From positions 1,934,001 through 1,998,000 of the forward strand of contig NZ_CP125377.1 in the NCBI RefSeq assembly GCF_034008315.1: 64,000 nt of DNA, read 5' to 3'. The notes under the pieces were generated by a model. It saw only the letters and a list, made by a program, of their open reading frames with translations. It was not told where the DNA came from and did no database searches. Both the position numbers and the translations under genes were made by a program. Shown piece after piece: positions 18,449 to 28,037 of this stretch; the stretch's first letter is position 1; each line of letters opens with the position of its first letter. Source of the stretch: Pseudomonas sp. P8_241 (GTDB lineage: Bacteria; Pseudomonadota; Gammaproteobacteria; Pseudomonadales; Pseudomonadaceae).

Positions 18449-19834
18449 ATGGGCATCAAGGTTTTACTGGTTGAGGACGACCGCGCTTTGCGCGAAGCAC
18501 TGGCGGATACGCTGTTGCTGGCGGGGCATGATTACCAGGCTGTGGGCTCGGCGGAAGAGGCGTTGGTGGCGGTGGGCAGCGAGGCTTTCAGTCTGGTGCT
18601 CAGCGACGTCAACATGCCGGGCATGGACGGGCATCAATTGCTCGGCTTGCTACGGGCACGCCAGCCGCAATTGCCGGTGTTGCTGATGACCGCCCATGGT
18701 GCGGTGGAGCGCGCAGTCGACGCGATGCGCCAGGGCGCGGCGGACTATCTGGTCAAGCCGTTCGAGCCCAAGGCGCTGCTCGACCTGGTGGCGCGTCACG
18801 CCCTGGGCAATCTGGGTGTGTCTGACCATGACGGCCCGATTGCGTTCGAGCCGGCCAGCACCCAGTTGCTGGAACTGGCGGCGCGTGTGGCGCGCAGCGA
18901 TTCCACGGTGTTGATTTCCGGTGAGTCGGGGACCGGCAAGGAAGTGCTGGCGCGGTACATCCATCAGCATTCCCATCGCGCCAATCAGCCGTTTGTGGCG
19001 ATCAACTGCGCAGCGATACCGGACAACATGCTCGAAGCCACCTTGTTCGGCCACGAAAAGGGTTCTTTCACCGGCGCCATCGCCGCGCAGGCGGGCAAGT
19101 TCGAACAGGCTGACGGCGGGACGCTGCTGCTCGATGAAATTTCCGAAATGCCCCTGGGGCTTCAAGCCAAGTTGCTGCGGGTGCTTCAGGAGCGCGAAGT
19201 TGAGCGGGTGGGTGGGCGCAAGCCGATCAGTCTGGATATCCGCGTGGTTGCCACGACCAATCGGGATCTGGCGGCAGAGGTTGCGTCGGGGCGCTTCCGT
19301 GAAGATCTTTTCTATCGTCTGTCGGTGTTCCCTTTGGCCTGGCGGCCTCTGCGCGAGCGCACCGCCGATATCCTGCCGCTGGCCGAGCGTCTGCTGGCCA
19401 AGCACGTCAATAAAATGAAGCACGCGCCAGCGCGGCTGTCGCCCGAGGCTCAGGCGTGTCTGGTCGGTTATCCGTGGCCGGGGAACGTGCGGGAGTTGGA
19501 CAACGCGATCCAGCGCGCCTTGATTCTTCAGCAGGGCGGGTTGATTCAGCCGCAGGATTTTTGTCTGGTCGGGGTGGTGGCCTGCGCGCCGTTGCCCGTT
19601 GCGTCGGCGGAGCCTGTTCGTGCCTCGCAAAGCGAGCCTGAATCAGTCGGTGCCTTGGGTGACGACCTGCGTCGCCGTGAATTCCAGATGATCATCGACA
19701 CCTTGCGCACCGAGCGCGGTCGCCGCAAAGAGGCGGCGCAGCGCCTGGGCATCAGCCCGCGAACCCTGCGCTACAAGCTGGCGCAAATGCGCGATGCCGG
19801 CATGGATGTAGAGGCTTACCTGTTCGCGACCTGA
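18449..19834 (+). CDS. fleR: FleR, sigma-54-dependent response regulator
   Basis: 461 residues from ATG 18449, just after the fleS stop with GGAGTGGAG upstream; an in-frame ATG at 18392 inside fleS is not needed. Receiver domain with phosphorylatable Asp53 (SDVNMPGMDG), AAA+ domain with Walker A GESGTGKE (about 155-162), and Fis-type HTH (KEAAQRLGISPRTLRYKLAQM). The sigma-54 contact loop reads GSFTGA instead of the usual GAFTGA. It activates class III flagellar promoters with sigma-54. Confidence 0.95.
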   Translation: MGIKVLLVEDDRALREALADTLLLAGHDYQAVGSAEEALVAVGSEAFSLVLSDVNMPGMDGHQLLGLLRARQPQLPVLLMTAHGAVERAVDAMRQGAADYLVKPFEPKALLDLVARHALGNLGVSDHDGPIAFEPASTQLLELAARVARSDSTVLISGESGTGKEVLARYIHQHSHRANQPFVAINCAAIPDNMLEATLFGHEKGSFTGAIAAQAGKFEQADGGTLLLDEISEMPLGLQAKLLRVLQEREVERVGGRKPISLDIRVVATTNRDLAAEVASGRFREDLFYRLSVFPLAWRPLRERTADILPLAERLLAKHVNKMKHAPARLSPEAQACLVGYPWPGNVRELDNAIQRALILQQGGLIQPQDFCLVGVVACAPLPVASAEPVRASQSEPESVGALGDDLRRREFQMIIDTLRTERGRRKEAAQRLGISPRTLRYKLAQMRDAGMDVEAYLFAT

Positions 19835-19870
19835 GGGTCTGGCGAACAACCCTGTTCACCACATCCGATC

Positions 19871-19943
19871 CTGTAGGAGCAGGCTTGCCGGCGAATCGAT
19901 GGTGGCTGTGACGCCGCTTTCGCTGGCAAGCCAGCTCCTACAG
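19871..19943. repeat. REP-type inverted pair between fleR and fliE
   Basis: CTGTAGGAGCAGGCTTGCCGGCGA and its imperfect inverse TCGCTGGCAAGCCAGCTCCTACAG face each other across about 26 bases. This is the common Pseudomonas REP doublet; it lies 48 bases upstream of the fliE sigma-54 promoter and may form the 3' end of fleSR messenger. Confidence 0.85.
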
Positions 19944-19990
19944 GGGGTGAGATGTCTGGAAAGGGCTTTTGTTAGGTGAGGTCATGGAGC

Positions 19991-20006
19991 TGGCACCCTT
20001 GTTGCT
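19991..20006 (+). promoter_or_regulatory. Sigma-54 promoter of fliEFGHIJ
   Basis: TGGCACCCTTGTTGCT is a near-perfect -24/-12 element (GG 19992-19993, GC 20004-20005). The leader before fliE contains GTCAAAAATTG (20034-20044), which resembles half of a FleQ site; FleQ is known to bind downstream of this promoter in P. aeruginosa. Confidence 0.92.
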
Positions 20007-20067
20007 AACACCTCAGTGCCCGCCGCGTGAGTGTCAAAAAATTGCGGGTCGCCCAAGAGAGTAGATC

Positions 20068-20397
20068 ATGAGCCAAGGTATCGAATTTAATCGATTGATG
20101 CTGGATATGCGCGCCATGCAAATGGATGCCATGTCTGCGCCGAAATCGACTGCCGCCGTCCCGGAACTGGCGGGCAGCAGCTTTTCCGACATGCTCGGTC
20201 AGGCCGTCAATAAAGTGAACGACACCCAGCAGGCTTCTACTCAGTTGGCCAGCGCTTTCGAAATCGGTAAAAGCGGTGTCGACCTGACGGACGTGATGGT
20301 TTCCTCGCAGAAAGCCAGCGTCTCATTCCAGGCGCTGACCCAAGTGCGCAACAAGCTGGTTCAGGCCTACCAAGACATCATGCAGATGCCGGTTTAA
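20068..20397 (+). CDS. fliE: FliE, MS-ring/rod junction protein
   Basis: 109 residues, the usual FliE size. The C-terminal two thirds match the family ([20 protein letters not shown], then [39 protein letters not shown]). FliE is the adaptor between the MS ring and the proximal rod and the first substrate to pass the export gate. First gene of the fliEFGHIJ operon; 16 bases separate it from fliF. Confidence 0.96.
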   Translation: MSQGIEFNRLMLDMRAMQMDAMSAPKSTAAVPELAGSSFSDMLGQAVNKVNDTQQASTQLASAFEIGKSGVDLTDVMVSSQKASVSFQALTQVRNKLVQAYQDIMQMPV

Positions 20398-20413
20398 AGG
20401 ACGAGATTGAGTC

Positions 20414-22201
20414 ATGGCAGAAGCAGTCGCCGATAACGTTCCGGCCAAGTCCACCTCAAACGACGGCAAGCCGCCGCTGTTCGGGTTGTCCTTTCTGGAA
20501 AACCTCTCCGAGATGACCGTGTTGCGTCAGGTAGGCCTGTTGGTTGGCCTGGCAGCGAGCGTGGCGATTGGTTTTGCCGTGGTGTTGTGGTCCCAGCAGC
20601 CGGACTATCGGCCTCTGTACGGCAGCCTTGCCGGTATGGACGCCAAACAGGTCATGGATACCCTGGCCTCGGCCGATATTCCCTACACCGTCGAACCGAA
20701 CTCCGGCGCGTTGTTGGTCAAGGCCGAAGACTTGTCCCGTGCGCGGCTCAAGCTCGCGGGCGCTGGTGTCACGCCCAGCGATGGCAACATCGGCTTTGAG
20801 ATTCTCGACAAGGAGCAAGGCCTGGGGACCAGCCAGTTCATGGAGGCGACCCGTTATCGTCGTGGTCTCGAAGGCGAACTGGCCCGCACCATTTCCAGCC
20901 TGAACAACGTCAAGGGTGCCCGTGTGCATCTGGCGATTCCGAAGAGTTCGGTGTTCGTGCGCGACGAACGCAAGCCCAGTGCTTCGGTTCTGGTTGAGTT
21001 GTATTCCGGTCGTTCGCTGGAGCCGGGGCAGGTCGTGGCGATCATCAACCTGGTGGCGACCAGCGTCCCTGAACTGAGCAAGTCGCAGATCACCGTGGTC
21101 GACCAGAAGGGCAACCTGCTCTCCGATCAGGCGGAAAACTCCGAACTGACCATGGCCGGCAAGCAATTCGATTACAGCCGTCGCATGGAAAGCATGCTTA
21201 CCCAGCGTGTGCACAATATTCTGCAGCCGGTGCTGGGCAATGATCGCTACAAAGCCGAAGTCTCGGCCGACGTGGATTTCAGCGCCGTCGAATCGACCTC
21301 CGAGCAGTTCAACCCGGACCAACCGGCGTTGCGCAGCGAGCAGTCGGTCAACGAACAACGCACCGCCAGCAATGGCCCGCAAGGGGTGCCGGGTGCCCTG
21401 AGCAATCAGCCACCGGCGCCGGCCTCCGCGCCGCAAACCACCGGTGGCGCCACGGCGTCGGCGGGCATGGTGCAACCAGGTCAGCCGCTGATCGATGCCA
21501 ACGGTCAGCAAATCATGGATCCGGCCACCGGCCAGCCGATGCTCGCGCCGTATCCGGCGGACAAGCGTCAGCAATCGACCAGGAACTTCGAGCTGGATCG
21601 TTCGATCAGCCACACCAAGCAACAGCAGGGTCGATTGAATCGCCTGTCGGTGTCGGTCGTGGTCGACGATCAGGTCGTGATCAACCCGGCCAACGGTGAA
21701 ACCAGCCGCGCGCCCTGGAGCGCCGATCAATTGGCGCGCTTCACGCGGCTGGTTCAGGATGCGGTCGGTTTCGATGCCAGCCGTGGCGACAGTGTCAGCG
21801 TGATCAACATGCCGTTCTCCGCGGAGCGCGGAGAGGTGATTGCCGAAGCTGCGTTCTATTCCCAGCCGTGGTTCTGGGACATCGTCAAGCAACTGCTGGG
21901 TGTGCTGTTCATTCTGGTGCTGGTGTTCGGCGTGCTGCGTCCGGTGCTCAACAACATCACCGGTGGCGGCAAAGACAAGCAACTGGCCGGCATCGGCAGC
22001 GATGTCGAACTGGGTGGCATGGGCGGTCTGGATGGCGAACTGGCCAACGACCGTGTCAGCCTCGGCGGCCCGCAAAGCATTCTGCTGCCGAGCCCAAGCG
22101 AAGGCTATGACGCTCAGTTGAACGCAATCAAGAGTCTGGTGGCTGAAGACCCGGGTCGCGTGGCCCAGGTCGTGAAAGAGTGGATTAACGCAGATGAGTG
22201 A
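20414..22201 (+). CDS. fliF: FliF, flagellar MS-ring protein
   Basis: 595 residues. Two membrane segments flank the periplasmic ring-building motifs: about residues 37-57 (VGLLVGLAASVAIGFAVVLWS) and about 480-505 (WFWDIVKQLLGVLFILVLVFGVL). The conserved block EGELARTISSLNNVKGARVHLAIP is seen near 155. The cytoplasmic tail (LNAIKSLVAEDPGRVAQVVKEWIN) is the FliG-binding end. The MS ring is the base on which rod, C ring and export gate are built. It overlaps fliG by 8 bases. Confidence 0.97.
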   Translation: MAEAVADNVPAKSTSNDGKPPLFGLSFLENLSEMTVLRQVGLLVGLAASVAIGFAVVLWSQQPDYRPLYGSLAGMDAKQVMDTLASADIPYTVEPNSGALLVKAEDLSRARLKLAGAGVTPSDGNIGFEILDKEQGLGTSQFMEATRYRRGLEGELARTISSLNNVKGARVHLAIPKSSVFVRDERKPSASVLVELYSGRSLEPGQVVAIINLVATSVPELSKSQITVVDQKGNLLSDQAENSELTMAGKQFDYSRRMESMLTQRVHNILQPVLGNDRYKAEVSADVDFSAVESTSEQFNPDQPALRSEQSVNEQRTASNGPQGVPGALSNQPPAPASAPQTTGGATASAGMVQPGQPLIDANGQQIMDPATGQPMLAPYPADKRQQSTRNFELDRSISHTKQQQGRLNRLSVSVVVDDQVVINPANGETSRAPWSADQLARFTRLVQDAVGFDASRGDSVSVINMPFSAERGEVIAEAAFYSQPWFWDIVKQLLGVLFILVLVFGVLRPVLNNITGGGKDKQLAGIGSDVELGGMGGLDGELANDRVSLGGPQSILLPSPSEGYDAQLNAIKSLVAEDPGRVAQVVKEWINADE

Positions 22202-23213
22202 TAACCGAGCCGCTACCGTCAAACTCAACAAGGTCGACAAAGCCGCGATCCTGTTGCTGTCACTGGGCTCAACCGACGCTGCCCAAGTGCTGCGCCACAT
22301 GGGGCCCAAAGAGGTTCAGCGTGTGGGCATGGCCATGGCGCAGATGGGCAATGTGCATCGCGAGCAGGTCGAGCAGGTCATGCGAGAGTTCGTCGACATC
22401 GTCGGCGACCAGACCAGCCTGGGCGTCGGCTCCGACGATTACGTGCGCAAGATGCTCACCCAGGCGTTGGGCGAAGACAAGGCCAACGGCCTGATCGACC
22501 GCATCCTGCTCGGCGGCAACACCAGCGGCCTCGACAGCCTGAAATGGATGGAGCCACGTGCCGTCGCCGACGTGATCCGCTACGAGCACCCACAGATCCA
22601 GGCGATCGTGGTGGCCTACCTCGATCCGGACCAGGCCGGTGAAGTGCTGGGCAACTTCGACCATAAGGTGCGCCTGGACATCATTCTGCGGGTTTCATCG
22701 CTGAACACGGTGCAGCCGGCAGCCCTGAAAGAACTCAACCAGATTCTCGAGAAGCAGTTCTCCGGCAACTCGAATGCCTCGCGCACCAACCTGGGCGGCA
22801 TCAAGCGCGCAGCGGACATCATGAACTTCCTCGACAGCTCGATCGAAGGCCAGCTCATGGACTCGATCCGCGAAGTCGACGAAGACCTGTCCGGCCAGAT
22901 CGAAGACCTCATGTTCGTGTTCAACAACCTGGCCGATGTCGACGATCGCGGCATTCAGGCGTTGCTGCGCGAGGTGTCCTCGGACGTGCTGGTGCTCGCG
23001 CTCAAAGGCTCGGACGAAGGCGTCAAGGAAAAGATCTTCAAGAACATGTCCAAGCGTGCAGCCGAACTGTTGCGCGACGACCTGGAAGCCAAAGGCCCTG
23101 TGCGCGTCAGCGATGTCGAAACCGCGCAGAAGGAAATCCTCACCATCGCCCGCCGTATGGCCGAAGCCGGAGAAATCGTGCTCGGTGGCAAGGGCGGCGA
23201 GGAAATGATCTGA
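22194..23213 (+). CDS. fliG: FliG, motor switch protein
   Basis: 339 residues with N (FliF-binding), middle and C (torque) domains. The FliG core KAAILLLSLGSTDAAQVLRHMGPKEVQ opens the protein, and the C-terminal torque helix carries the charged residues facing the stator (DVLVLALKGSDEGVKEKIFKNMSKRAAELLRDDLEA). It couples ion flow through MotAB/MotCD to rotor rotation and responds to CheY-P through FliM. Start overlaps the fliF end, so translation is coupled. Confidence 0.97.
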   Translation: MSDNRAATVKLNKVDKAAILLLSLGSTDAAQVLRHMGPKEVQRVGMAMAQMGNVHREQVEQVMREFVDIVGDQTSLGVGSDDYVRKMLTQALGEDKANGLIDRILLGGNTSGLDSLKWMEPRAVADVIRYEHPQIQAIVVAYLDPDQAGEVLGNFDHKVRLDIILRVSSLNTVQPAALKELNQILEKQFSGNSNASRTNLGGIKRAADIMNFLDSSIEGQLMDSIREVDEDLSGQIEDLMFVFNNLADVDDRGIQALLREVSSDVLVLALKGSDEGVKEKIFKNMSKRAAELLRDDLEAKGPVRVSDVETAQKEILTIARRMAEAGEIVLGGKGGEEMI

Positions 23214-23217
23214 CCCC

Positions 23218-24021
23218 ATGGCCAAGCATGATGAAGTGCACTCTGAGCTGATTCGGGCCGGGGTTGTCAGTGGTTTCGATACCTGGGCGTTGCCCAGTTT
23301 CGATCCGCCGGCACCCGAGCCTGAACCGCAGCCGGAGCCGGAACCCGAGCCGCCGGAAATGGAGGAAGTGCCGCTGGAGGAAGTCCAGCCACTGACCCTC
23401 GAAGAGCTCGAAAGCATCCGCCAGGAAGCCTACAACGAAGGCTTCGCCGTGGGCGAAAAGGAAGGCTTTCACAGCGCCACGCTCAAGGTCCGTCAGGAAG
23501 CGGACGTGGCTCTGACGGCGAAAGTCTCGGCCCTGGAGCAACTGATGTCGCGCCTGTTCGAGCCTATCGCCGAACAGGACACGCTGATTGAAAAATCCTT
23601 GGTCGATCTTGTGCAGCACATCACTCGGCAAGTGATCCAGCGCGAACTGGCGATCGATTCGACGCAACTCGAACACGTGATGCGCGACGCGCTCAAGCTA
23701 TTGCCGCTGGGTGCGAACAATGTGCGGCTGTACATCAATCCGCAGGATTTCGCCCAGGTCAAAGCCCTGCGCGAACGCCATGAGGAAACCTGGCGCATTG
23801 TCGAGGATGAGTCGCTGTTGCCGGGTGGTTGCCGGGTCGAGACCGAGCACAGTCGCATCGACGCTACCGTGGAAACCCGGGTCGCGCGGGTCATGGACAA
23901 GCTGCTCGATCAGTTGCACGAACAGGCGCTGCACCCGGCCGCGCCTGACTTGAGCGTCGATTTGACGGCAACAGCCAAACCGGCGGTCGCGCCTGAACCG
24001 GATGCACCTGATGCGCCTTGA
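23218..24021 (+). CDS. fliH: FliH, export ATPase regulator
   Basis: 267 residues. The N-terminal part (about 25-60) is a Pro/Glu-rich stretch ([20 protein letters not shown]), followed by a helical region with GxxxG-like repeats ([15 protein letters not shown]) and the conserved C-terminal domain that binds FliI ([28 protein letters not shown]). FliH dimers hold FliI ATPase and tether it to FliN. Starts 4 bases after fliG; its end overlaps fliI. Confidence 0.94.
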   Translation: MAKHDEVHSELIRAGVVSGFDTWALPSFDPPAPEPEPQPEPEPEPPEMEEVPLEEVQPLTLEELESIRQEAYNEGFAVGEKEGFHSATLKVRQEADVALTAKVSALEQLMSRLFEPIAEQDTLIEKSLVDLVQHITRQVIQRELAIDSTQLEHVMRDALKLLPLGANNVRLYINPQDFAQVKALRERHEETWRIVEDESLLPGGCRVETEHSRIDATVETRVARVMDKLLDQLHEQALHPAAPDLSVDLTATAKPAVAPEPDAPDAP

Positions 24022-25369
24022 CCGCACCAGCTTTGCCAAGCGCCTGAGCAGTTACGCCGAGGCCACGACACTGGCCGGCGCACCGATCCTCGAGGGGCGC
24101 CTGCTGCGCATGGTCGGCCTGACCCTCGAAGCCGAAGGCCTGCGCGCCGCCATGGGCAGCCGCTGCATGGTCATCAACGATGACAGCTATCACCCGGTGC
24201 AGGTTGAAGCCGAAGTCATGGGTTTCTCCGGCAACAAAGTCTTTCTGATGCCCGTCGGCAGCGTTGCCGGCATTGCGCCCGGCGCCCGCGTGGTGCCGCT
24301 GTCTGACAGTGGCCGGCTGCCGATGGGCATGAGCATGCTGGGGCGTGTGCTCGACGGTGCCGGGCGTGCGCTGGACGGCAAGGGCGGAATGAAAGCCGAA
24401 GACTGGGTGCCGATGGACGGCCCGACGATCAACCCGCTCAAACGCGAGCCGATCAGCGAGCCGCTGGATGTGGGCATTCGCTGCATCAACGGCATGCTGA
24501 CGGTCGGTCGTGGTCAGCGGCTCGGGCTGTTCGCCGGTACCGGTGTCGGTAAATCCGTGTTATTGGGGATGATGACGCGCTTCACCGAGGCCGACATCAT
24601 CGTCGTCGGGCTGATCGGTGAGCGGGGTCGTGAAGTCAAAGAGTTCATCGAGCACATCCTCGGTGAAGAAGGGCTCAAGCGTTCGGTGGTGGTGGCGTCC
24701 CCGGCGGACGATGCGCCGTTGATGCGTCTGCGCGCCGCGATGTATTGCACGCGAATCGCCGAGTATTTCCGCGACAAGGGCAAGAATGTCTTGCTGCTCA
24801 TGGATTCGCTGACCCGTTTTGCCCAGGCCCAGCGGGAAATCGCCCTGGCCATCGGCGAGCCGCCCGCGACCAAGGGCTATCCGCCGTCGGTGTTCGCCAA
24901 GCTGCCGAAACTGGTGGAGCGGGCGGGTAATGCGGAGAAGGGCGGTGGCTCGATCACCGCGTTCTACACCGTGCTGTCCGAGGGCGATGACCAGCAGGAT
25001 CCGATAGCCGACTCAGCGCGAGGCGTGCTCGACGGTCACATCGTGCTGTCCCGGCGACTGGCCGAAGAAGGGCATTACCCTGCCATCGATATCGAGGCCT
25101 CCATCAGCCGGGTGATGCCGGCCGTGGTTTCGCCGGAACACATGATGCGCGCGCAATACTTCAAGCAGTTGTGGTCGCGCTATCAGCAGAGCCGCGACCT
25201 GATCAGCGTCGGCGCTTACGTCGCCGGTGGCGACCGCGAGACCGATCTGGCGATTTCCCTGCAGCCGCAATTGGTCAAATACCTGCGCCAGGGCCTCAAC
25301 GACAGCATCAGCCTGGGCGAAAGCGAAGCGTATCTCGCCTCGATCTTCGCGCCAGCGGCGGGCGGTTAA
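24011..25369 (+). CDS. fliI: FliI, flagellar export ATPase
   Basis: 452 residues from ATG 24011 ([12 protein letters not shown], the usual Pseudomonas beginning); ATG 24002 in frame would add three residues. Related to F1 beta subunits: Walker A GTGVGKS near 176-182, [13 protein letters not shown], and Walker [19 protein letters not shown]. It unfolds or releases export substrates from chaperones at the base of the secretion gate. The beginning overlaps the fliH end by 11 bases. Confidence 0.96.
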   Translation: MRLDRTSFAKRLSSYAEATTLAGAPILEGRLLRMVGLTLEAEGLRAAMGSRCMVINDDSYHPVQVEAEVMGFSGNKVFLMPVGSVAGIAPGARVVPLSDSGRLPMGMSMLGRVLDGAGRALDGKGGMKAEDWVPMDGPTINPLKREPISEPLDVGIRCINGMLTVGRGQRLGLFAGTGVGKSVLLGMMTRFTEADIIVVGLIGERGREVKEFIEHILGEEGLKRSVVVASPADDAPLMRLRAAMYCTRIAEYFRDKGKNVLLLMDSLTRFAQAQREIALAIGEPPATKGYPPSVFAKLPKLVERAGNAEKGGGSITAFYTVLSEGDDQQDPIADSARGVLDGHIVLSRRLAEEGHYPAIDIEASISRVMPAVVSPEHMMRAQYFKQLWSRYQQSRDLISVGAYVAGGDRETDLAISLQPQLVKYLRQGLNDSISLGESEAYLASIFAPAAGG

Positions 25370-25375
25370 CCGGTC

Positions 25376-25825
25376 ATGGCCCAGACTCGTGCAGGGCGTT
25401 TGGCCCCCGTGGTGGAAATGGCCGAAAAAGCCGAGAAAACCGCGGTGCAGCGTCTGGGGCATTTCCAGGGGCAGGTGCGGCTGGCAGAAAGCAAACTCGC
25501 CGACCTCGAAGCCTTTCGTCTGGATTATCAGGAACAATGGATCGTGCGCGGCAGCGGTGGCGTCTCCGGCCAATGGTTGCTGGGCTATCAGGGCTTTCTC
25601 GCGCAACTGGGGACGGCCATCGACCAGCAGCGTCAAAGCCTCGCCTGGCATCAGAACAATCTGAACAAGGCCCGGGAAACCTGGCAGCAGGCGTTTGCCC
25701 GGGTCGAAGGTTTGCGCAAGCTGGTGCAGCGTTATGCCGATGAGGCAAGGGCGCTGGAAGATCGGCGCGAGCAAAAGTTGATGGATGAATTGTCTCAGCG
25801 CTTGCCGCGGGACAATCCGTATTGA
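25376..25825 (+). CDS. fliJ: FliJ, export chaperone-escort protein
   Basis: 149 residues, almost entirely coiled coil (ALQ-type heptads from residue 10 to 140; AEKAEKTAVQRLGHFQGQVRLAESKLADLEAF). FliJ sits in the centre of the FliI hexamer and links it to FlhA, like the gamma subunit in F1. Starts 6 bases after fliI and closes the fliEFGHIJ operon. It is followed by a degenerate REP-like stretch. Confidence 0.93.
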   Translation: MAQTRAGRLAPVVEMAEKAEKTAVQRLGHFQGQVRLAESKLADLEAFRLDYQEQWIVRGSGGVSGQWLLGYQGFLAQLGTAIDQQRQSLAWHQNNLNKARETWQQAFARVEGLRKLVQRYADEARALEDRREQKLMDELSQRLPRDNPY

Positions 25826-25995
25826 TTGTAGGGTTTAAAAAGATCGCAGCTCCTACATTGAGCGCATGCAGTTTCGATTTGGCAGGCGCCGGCGAAGGGT
25901 GCGAGCTTTTGATCCTGATGGCGTAACTTGCCCCAACCTCTAGCCAATGCTAAACCTTGTACAACGAGGTTCCCCAGCGACAAGGAAGCCATGCC
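25826..25995. other. Spacer between fliJ and hsbA with degenerate REP remnants
   Basis: 170 bases. TTGTAGGGTTTAAAAAGATCGCAGCTCCTACATTG (split over 25826-25860) looks like a decayed REP doublet. The hsbA ribosome site AAGGAAG is at 25983-25989. No sigma-28 or sigma-54 element with correct spacing was found, so the hsbA promoter is unassigned. Confidence 0.45.
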
Positions 25996-26295
25996 ATGCC
26001 AGTCGTTTCAGAAATCTCCCCGGATGGGCAAAAACTGACGATATCGATCAAAGGACGATTCGATTTCGCCAAGCATCAAGAATTTCGTGAATCCTACGAA
26101 GATAAAACACTGTCAGCGGTCGTCGTCGACCTCAAGGAGGCCACCTACCTCGACAGTTCCGCATTGGGCATGTTGCTCTTGCTGCGCGACCACGCCGGCG
26201 GTGACGACTCTGACATTCAAGTGATCAACAGCACCCCGGATGTGCGAAAGATCCTCGCCATCTCCAACTTCGACAAGCTGTTCGACATCAGTTGA
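25996..26295 (+). CDS. hsbA: HsbA, STAS-domain anti-sigma factor antagonist
   Basis: 99 residues from ATG 25996, preceded by AAGGAAG; the frame extends upstream to 25957 without a ribosome site. A single STAS domain, with the phosphorylatable serine in YLDSSALGML. In P. aeruginosa HsbA binds the anti-sigma factor FlgM when unphosphorylated and the diguanylate cyclase HsbD when phosphorylated, moving cells between swimming and biofilm. HsbR (next gene) acts as its kinase and phosphatase. The module lies inside the flagellar cluster here, whereas in P. aeruginosa it is near flgM. Confidence 0.88.
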   Translation: MPVVSEISPDGQKLTISIKGRFDFAKHQEFRESYEDKTLSAVVVDLKEATYLDSSALGMLLLLRDHAGGDDSDIQVINSTPDVRKILAISNFDKLFDIS

Positions 26296-26300
26296 TCCCC

Positions 26301-28007
26301 GTGCAGCCCTCTGAGCCGCTCACGATCCTGATCGCCGAAGACAGCGCTGCCGATCGCATGCTGTTGTCGAGCATTCTGCGTCGGCAGGGGCACGCGGTAT
26401 TGACAGCCGCCGACGGTGCGCAAGCTGTCGACATCTTCCGCCAGCAGCAGCCGCATCTGGTGTTGATGGATGCCATGATGCCGGTGATGGATGGCTTCGA
26501 GGCGGCCCGGCAGATCAAGGCGTTGTCCGGGGAAAACCTGGTGCCGATCATCTTTCTCACGTCGTTGTCCGAGAGCGAGGCCCTGGCCCGCTGCCTGGAG
26601 GCGGGAGGCGACGACTTTCTGGCGAAACCCTATAACCAGGTGATCCTCGCAGCCAAGATCAAGGCGATGGATCGATTGCGACGGCTGCAGACTACGGTGC
26701 TGCAGCAGCGTGACCAGATCGCCAGGCATCACCAATACCTGCTCAACGAGCAGCGCGTGGCCAAAGCCGTGTTCGACAAGGTTGCGCACTCCGGTTGCCT
26801 GAATGCCGCTGCCAATATCCGCTATTTGCAGTCGCCCTATGCGCTGTTCAATGGCGACCTGTTACTGGCCGCCTATACCCCTTCCGGCGACATGCATGTG
26901 CTGCTCGGCGATTTCACCGGCCACGGTTTGCCCGCTGCGGTGGGTGCCATGCCCCTGGCCGAAGTCTTTTATGGCATGACGGCCAAGGGTTACGGATTCT
27001 CGCAAACCCTGCGCGAGATGAACGCCAAGCTCAAACGCATCCTGCCAGTGGACATGTTCTGTTGCGCCACTTTGCTGTGCCTGAGTATCCAGCGGCGCTC
27101 GGTGGAGGTCTGGAATGGCGGCATGCCGGACGGATACCTGCACCGCATGGCCGACGGCGAGCGAACGCCACTGACGGCACGGCATCTGCCGCTCGGGGTG
27201 CTGGGGCCGGAGTCGTTCGATGACCGGTCAGAGGTTTATCCCATGGCCATCGGCGATCGGGTTTTCCTGCTGTCCGACGGGGTGGTCGATACCTGTGATG
27301 CCAATGATCAGCTGTTTGGCGTGGAGCGCTTGCAGCAGGTGTTCGCGGCCAATCGTCAGCCAGATGCAGTGTTCGAAGAGATCGAGCAGGCACTGCGGGA
27401 TTTTGGCGGTGAGTCCCGCGACGATGTGAGCATGGTCGAGATCAGTCTGCTGGAACCTGCGCAGACAAACCTGCCGGCACTGGTGTATTCCGACAGTGGC
27501 CAATCCTGTCCGCTGGATTGGTCAGCCAGCTTCGAGTTTCGCGCCGCGACGCTCAAACGCTTCAATCCGTTGCCCTATCTGTTGCAGTTGCTGCTGGAGG
27601 TGCATGGCCTGCGGGCTCAGAGCGGGGCGCTGTACAGCGTGCTGGCGGAGCTGTACTCCAATGCGCTGGAACATGGCGTGTTGGGCCTGGACTCGAGCCT
27701 GAAACGCAATGCCTCGGGTTTTGCGCGCTATTATCAAGAGCGCAGTGCACGCCTGGAGACGCTGCAGGACGGTTTCATCCGGGTGCACTTGCAGGTAAAC
27801 CCCGAAGGCGAGGGCGGTCATCTGGCCATACACGTCGAGGACAGCGGCAAGGGGTTCGATGTGGCGCGGGTGATGGAGCGGCCGCTGGATGAGGTCCGTC
27901 TGTCGGGTCGCGGGGTCAGTCTGATCCGCCAATTGGGCAGAAACGCTCGTTGGACCGACGATGGACGAAGTGCCCGCGTGGAATTTTTCTGGAGCGCTCA
28001 GGCATAA
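26301..28007 (+). CDS. hsbR: HsbR, response regulator with PP2C-type phosphatase and serine-kinase domains
   Basis: 568 residues from GTG 26301; TTG 26292, overlapping the hsbA stop, is an alternative. Three parts: receiver domain with Asp57 (LVLMDAMMPVMDG), SpoIIE/PP2C phosphatase domain (about 160-390: LLGDFTGHGLPAAVGAMPLAEVFYGM, DDVSMVEISL), and C-terminal HATPase serine-kinase domain (about 430-568: LAELYSNALEHGVLGLD, HVEDSGKGFD). It reverses or makes the phosphorylation of HsbA under control of HptB. Translationally coupled to hsbA. Confidence 0.9.
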   Translation: MQPSEPLTILIAEDSAADRMLLSSILRRQGHAVLTAADGAQAVDIFRQQQPHLVLMDAMMPVMDGFEAARQIKALSGENLVPIIFLTSLSESEALARCLEAGGDDFLAKPYNQVILAAKIKAMDRLRRLQTTVLQQRDQIARHHQYLLNEQRVAKAVFDKVAHSGCLNAAANIRYLQSPYALFNGDLLLAAYTPSGDMHVLLGDFTGHGLPAAVGAMPLAEVFYGMTAKGYGFSQTLREMNAKLKRILPVDMFCCATLLCLSIQRRSVEVWNGGMPDGYLHRMADGERTPLTARHLPLGVLGPESFDDRSEVYPMAIGDRVFLLSDGVVDTCDANDQLFGVERLQQVFAANRQPDAVFEEIEQALRDFGGESRDDVSMVEISLLEPAQTNLPALVYSDSGQSCPLDWSASFEFRAATLKRFNPLPYLLQLLLEVHGLRAQSGALYSVLAELYSNALEHGVLGLDSSLKRNASGFARYYQERSARLETLQDGFIRVHLQVNPEGEGGHLAIHVEDSGKGFDVARVMERPLDEVRLSGRGVSLIRQLGRNARWTDDGRSARVEFFWSAQA

Positions 28008-28037
28008 TCCCCGCATTCTTGATCAAGGAGTGAGCAA

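Noticed and set aside
20034..20046. GTCAAAAATTGCG in the fliE leader as a full FleQ box
   Set aside because: One base too short and the second half (TGAC) is lost; kept only as a half-site remark.
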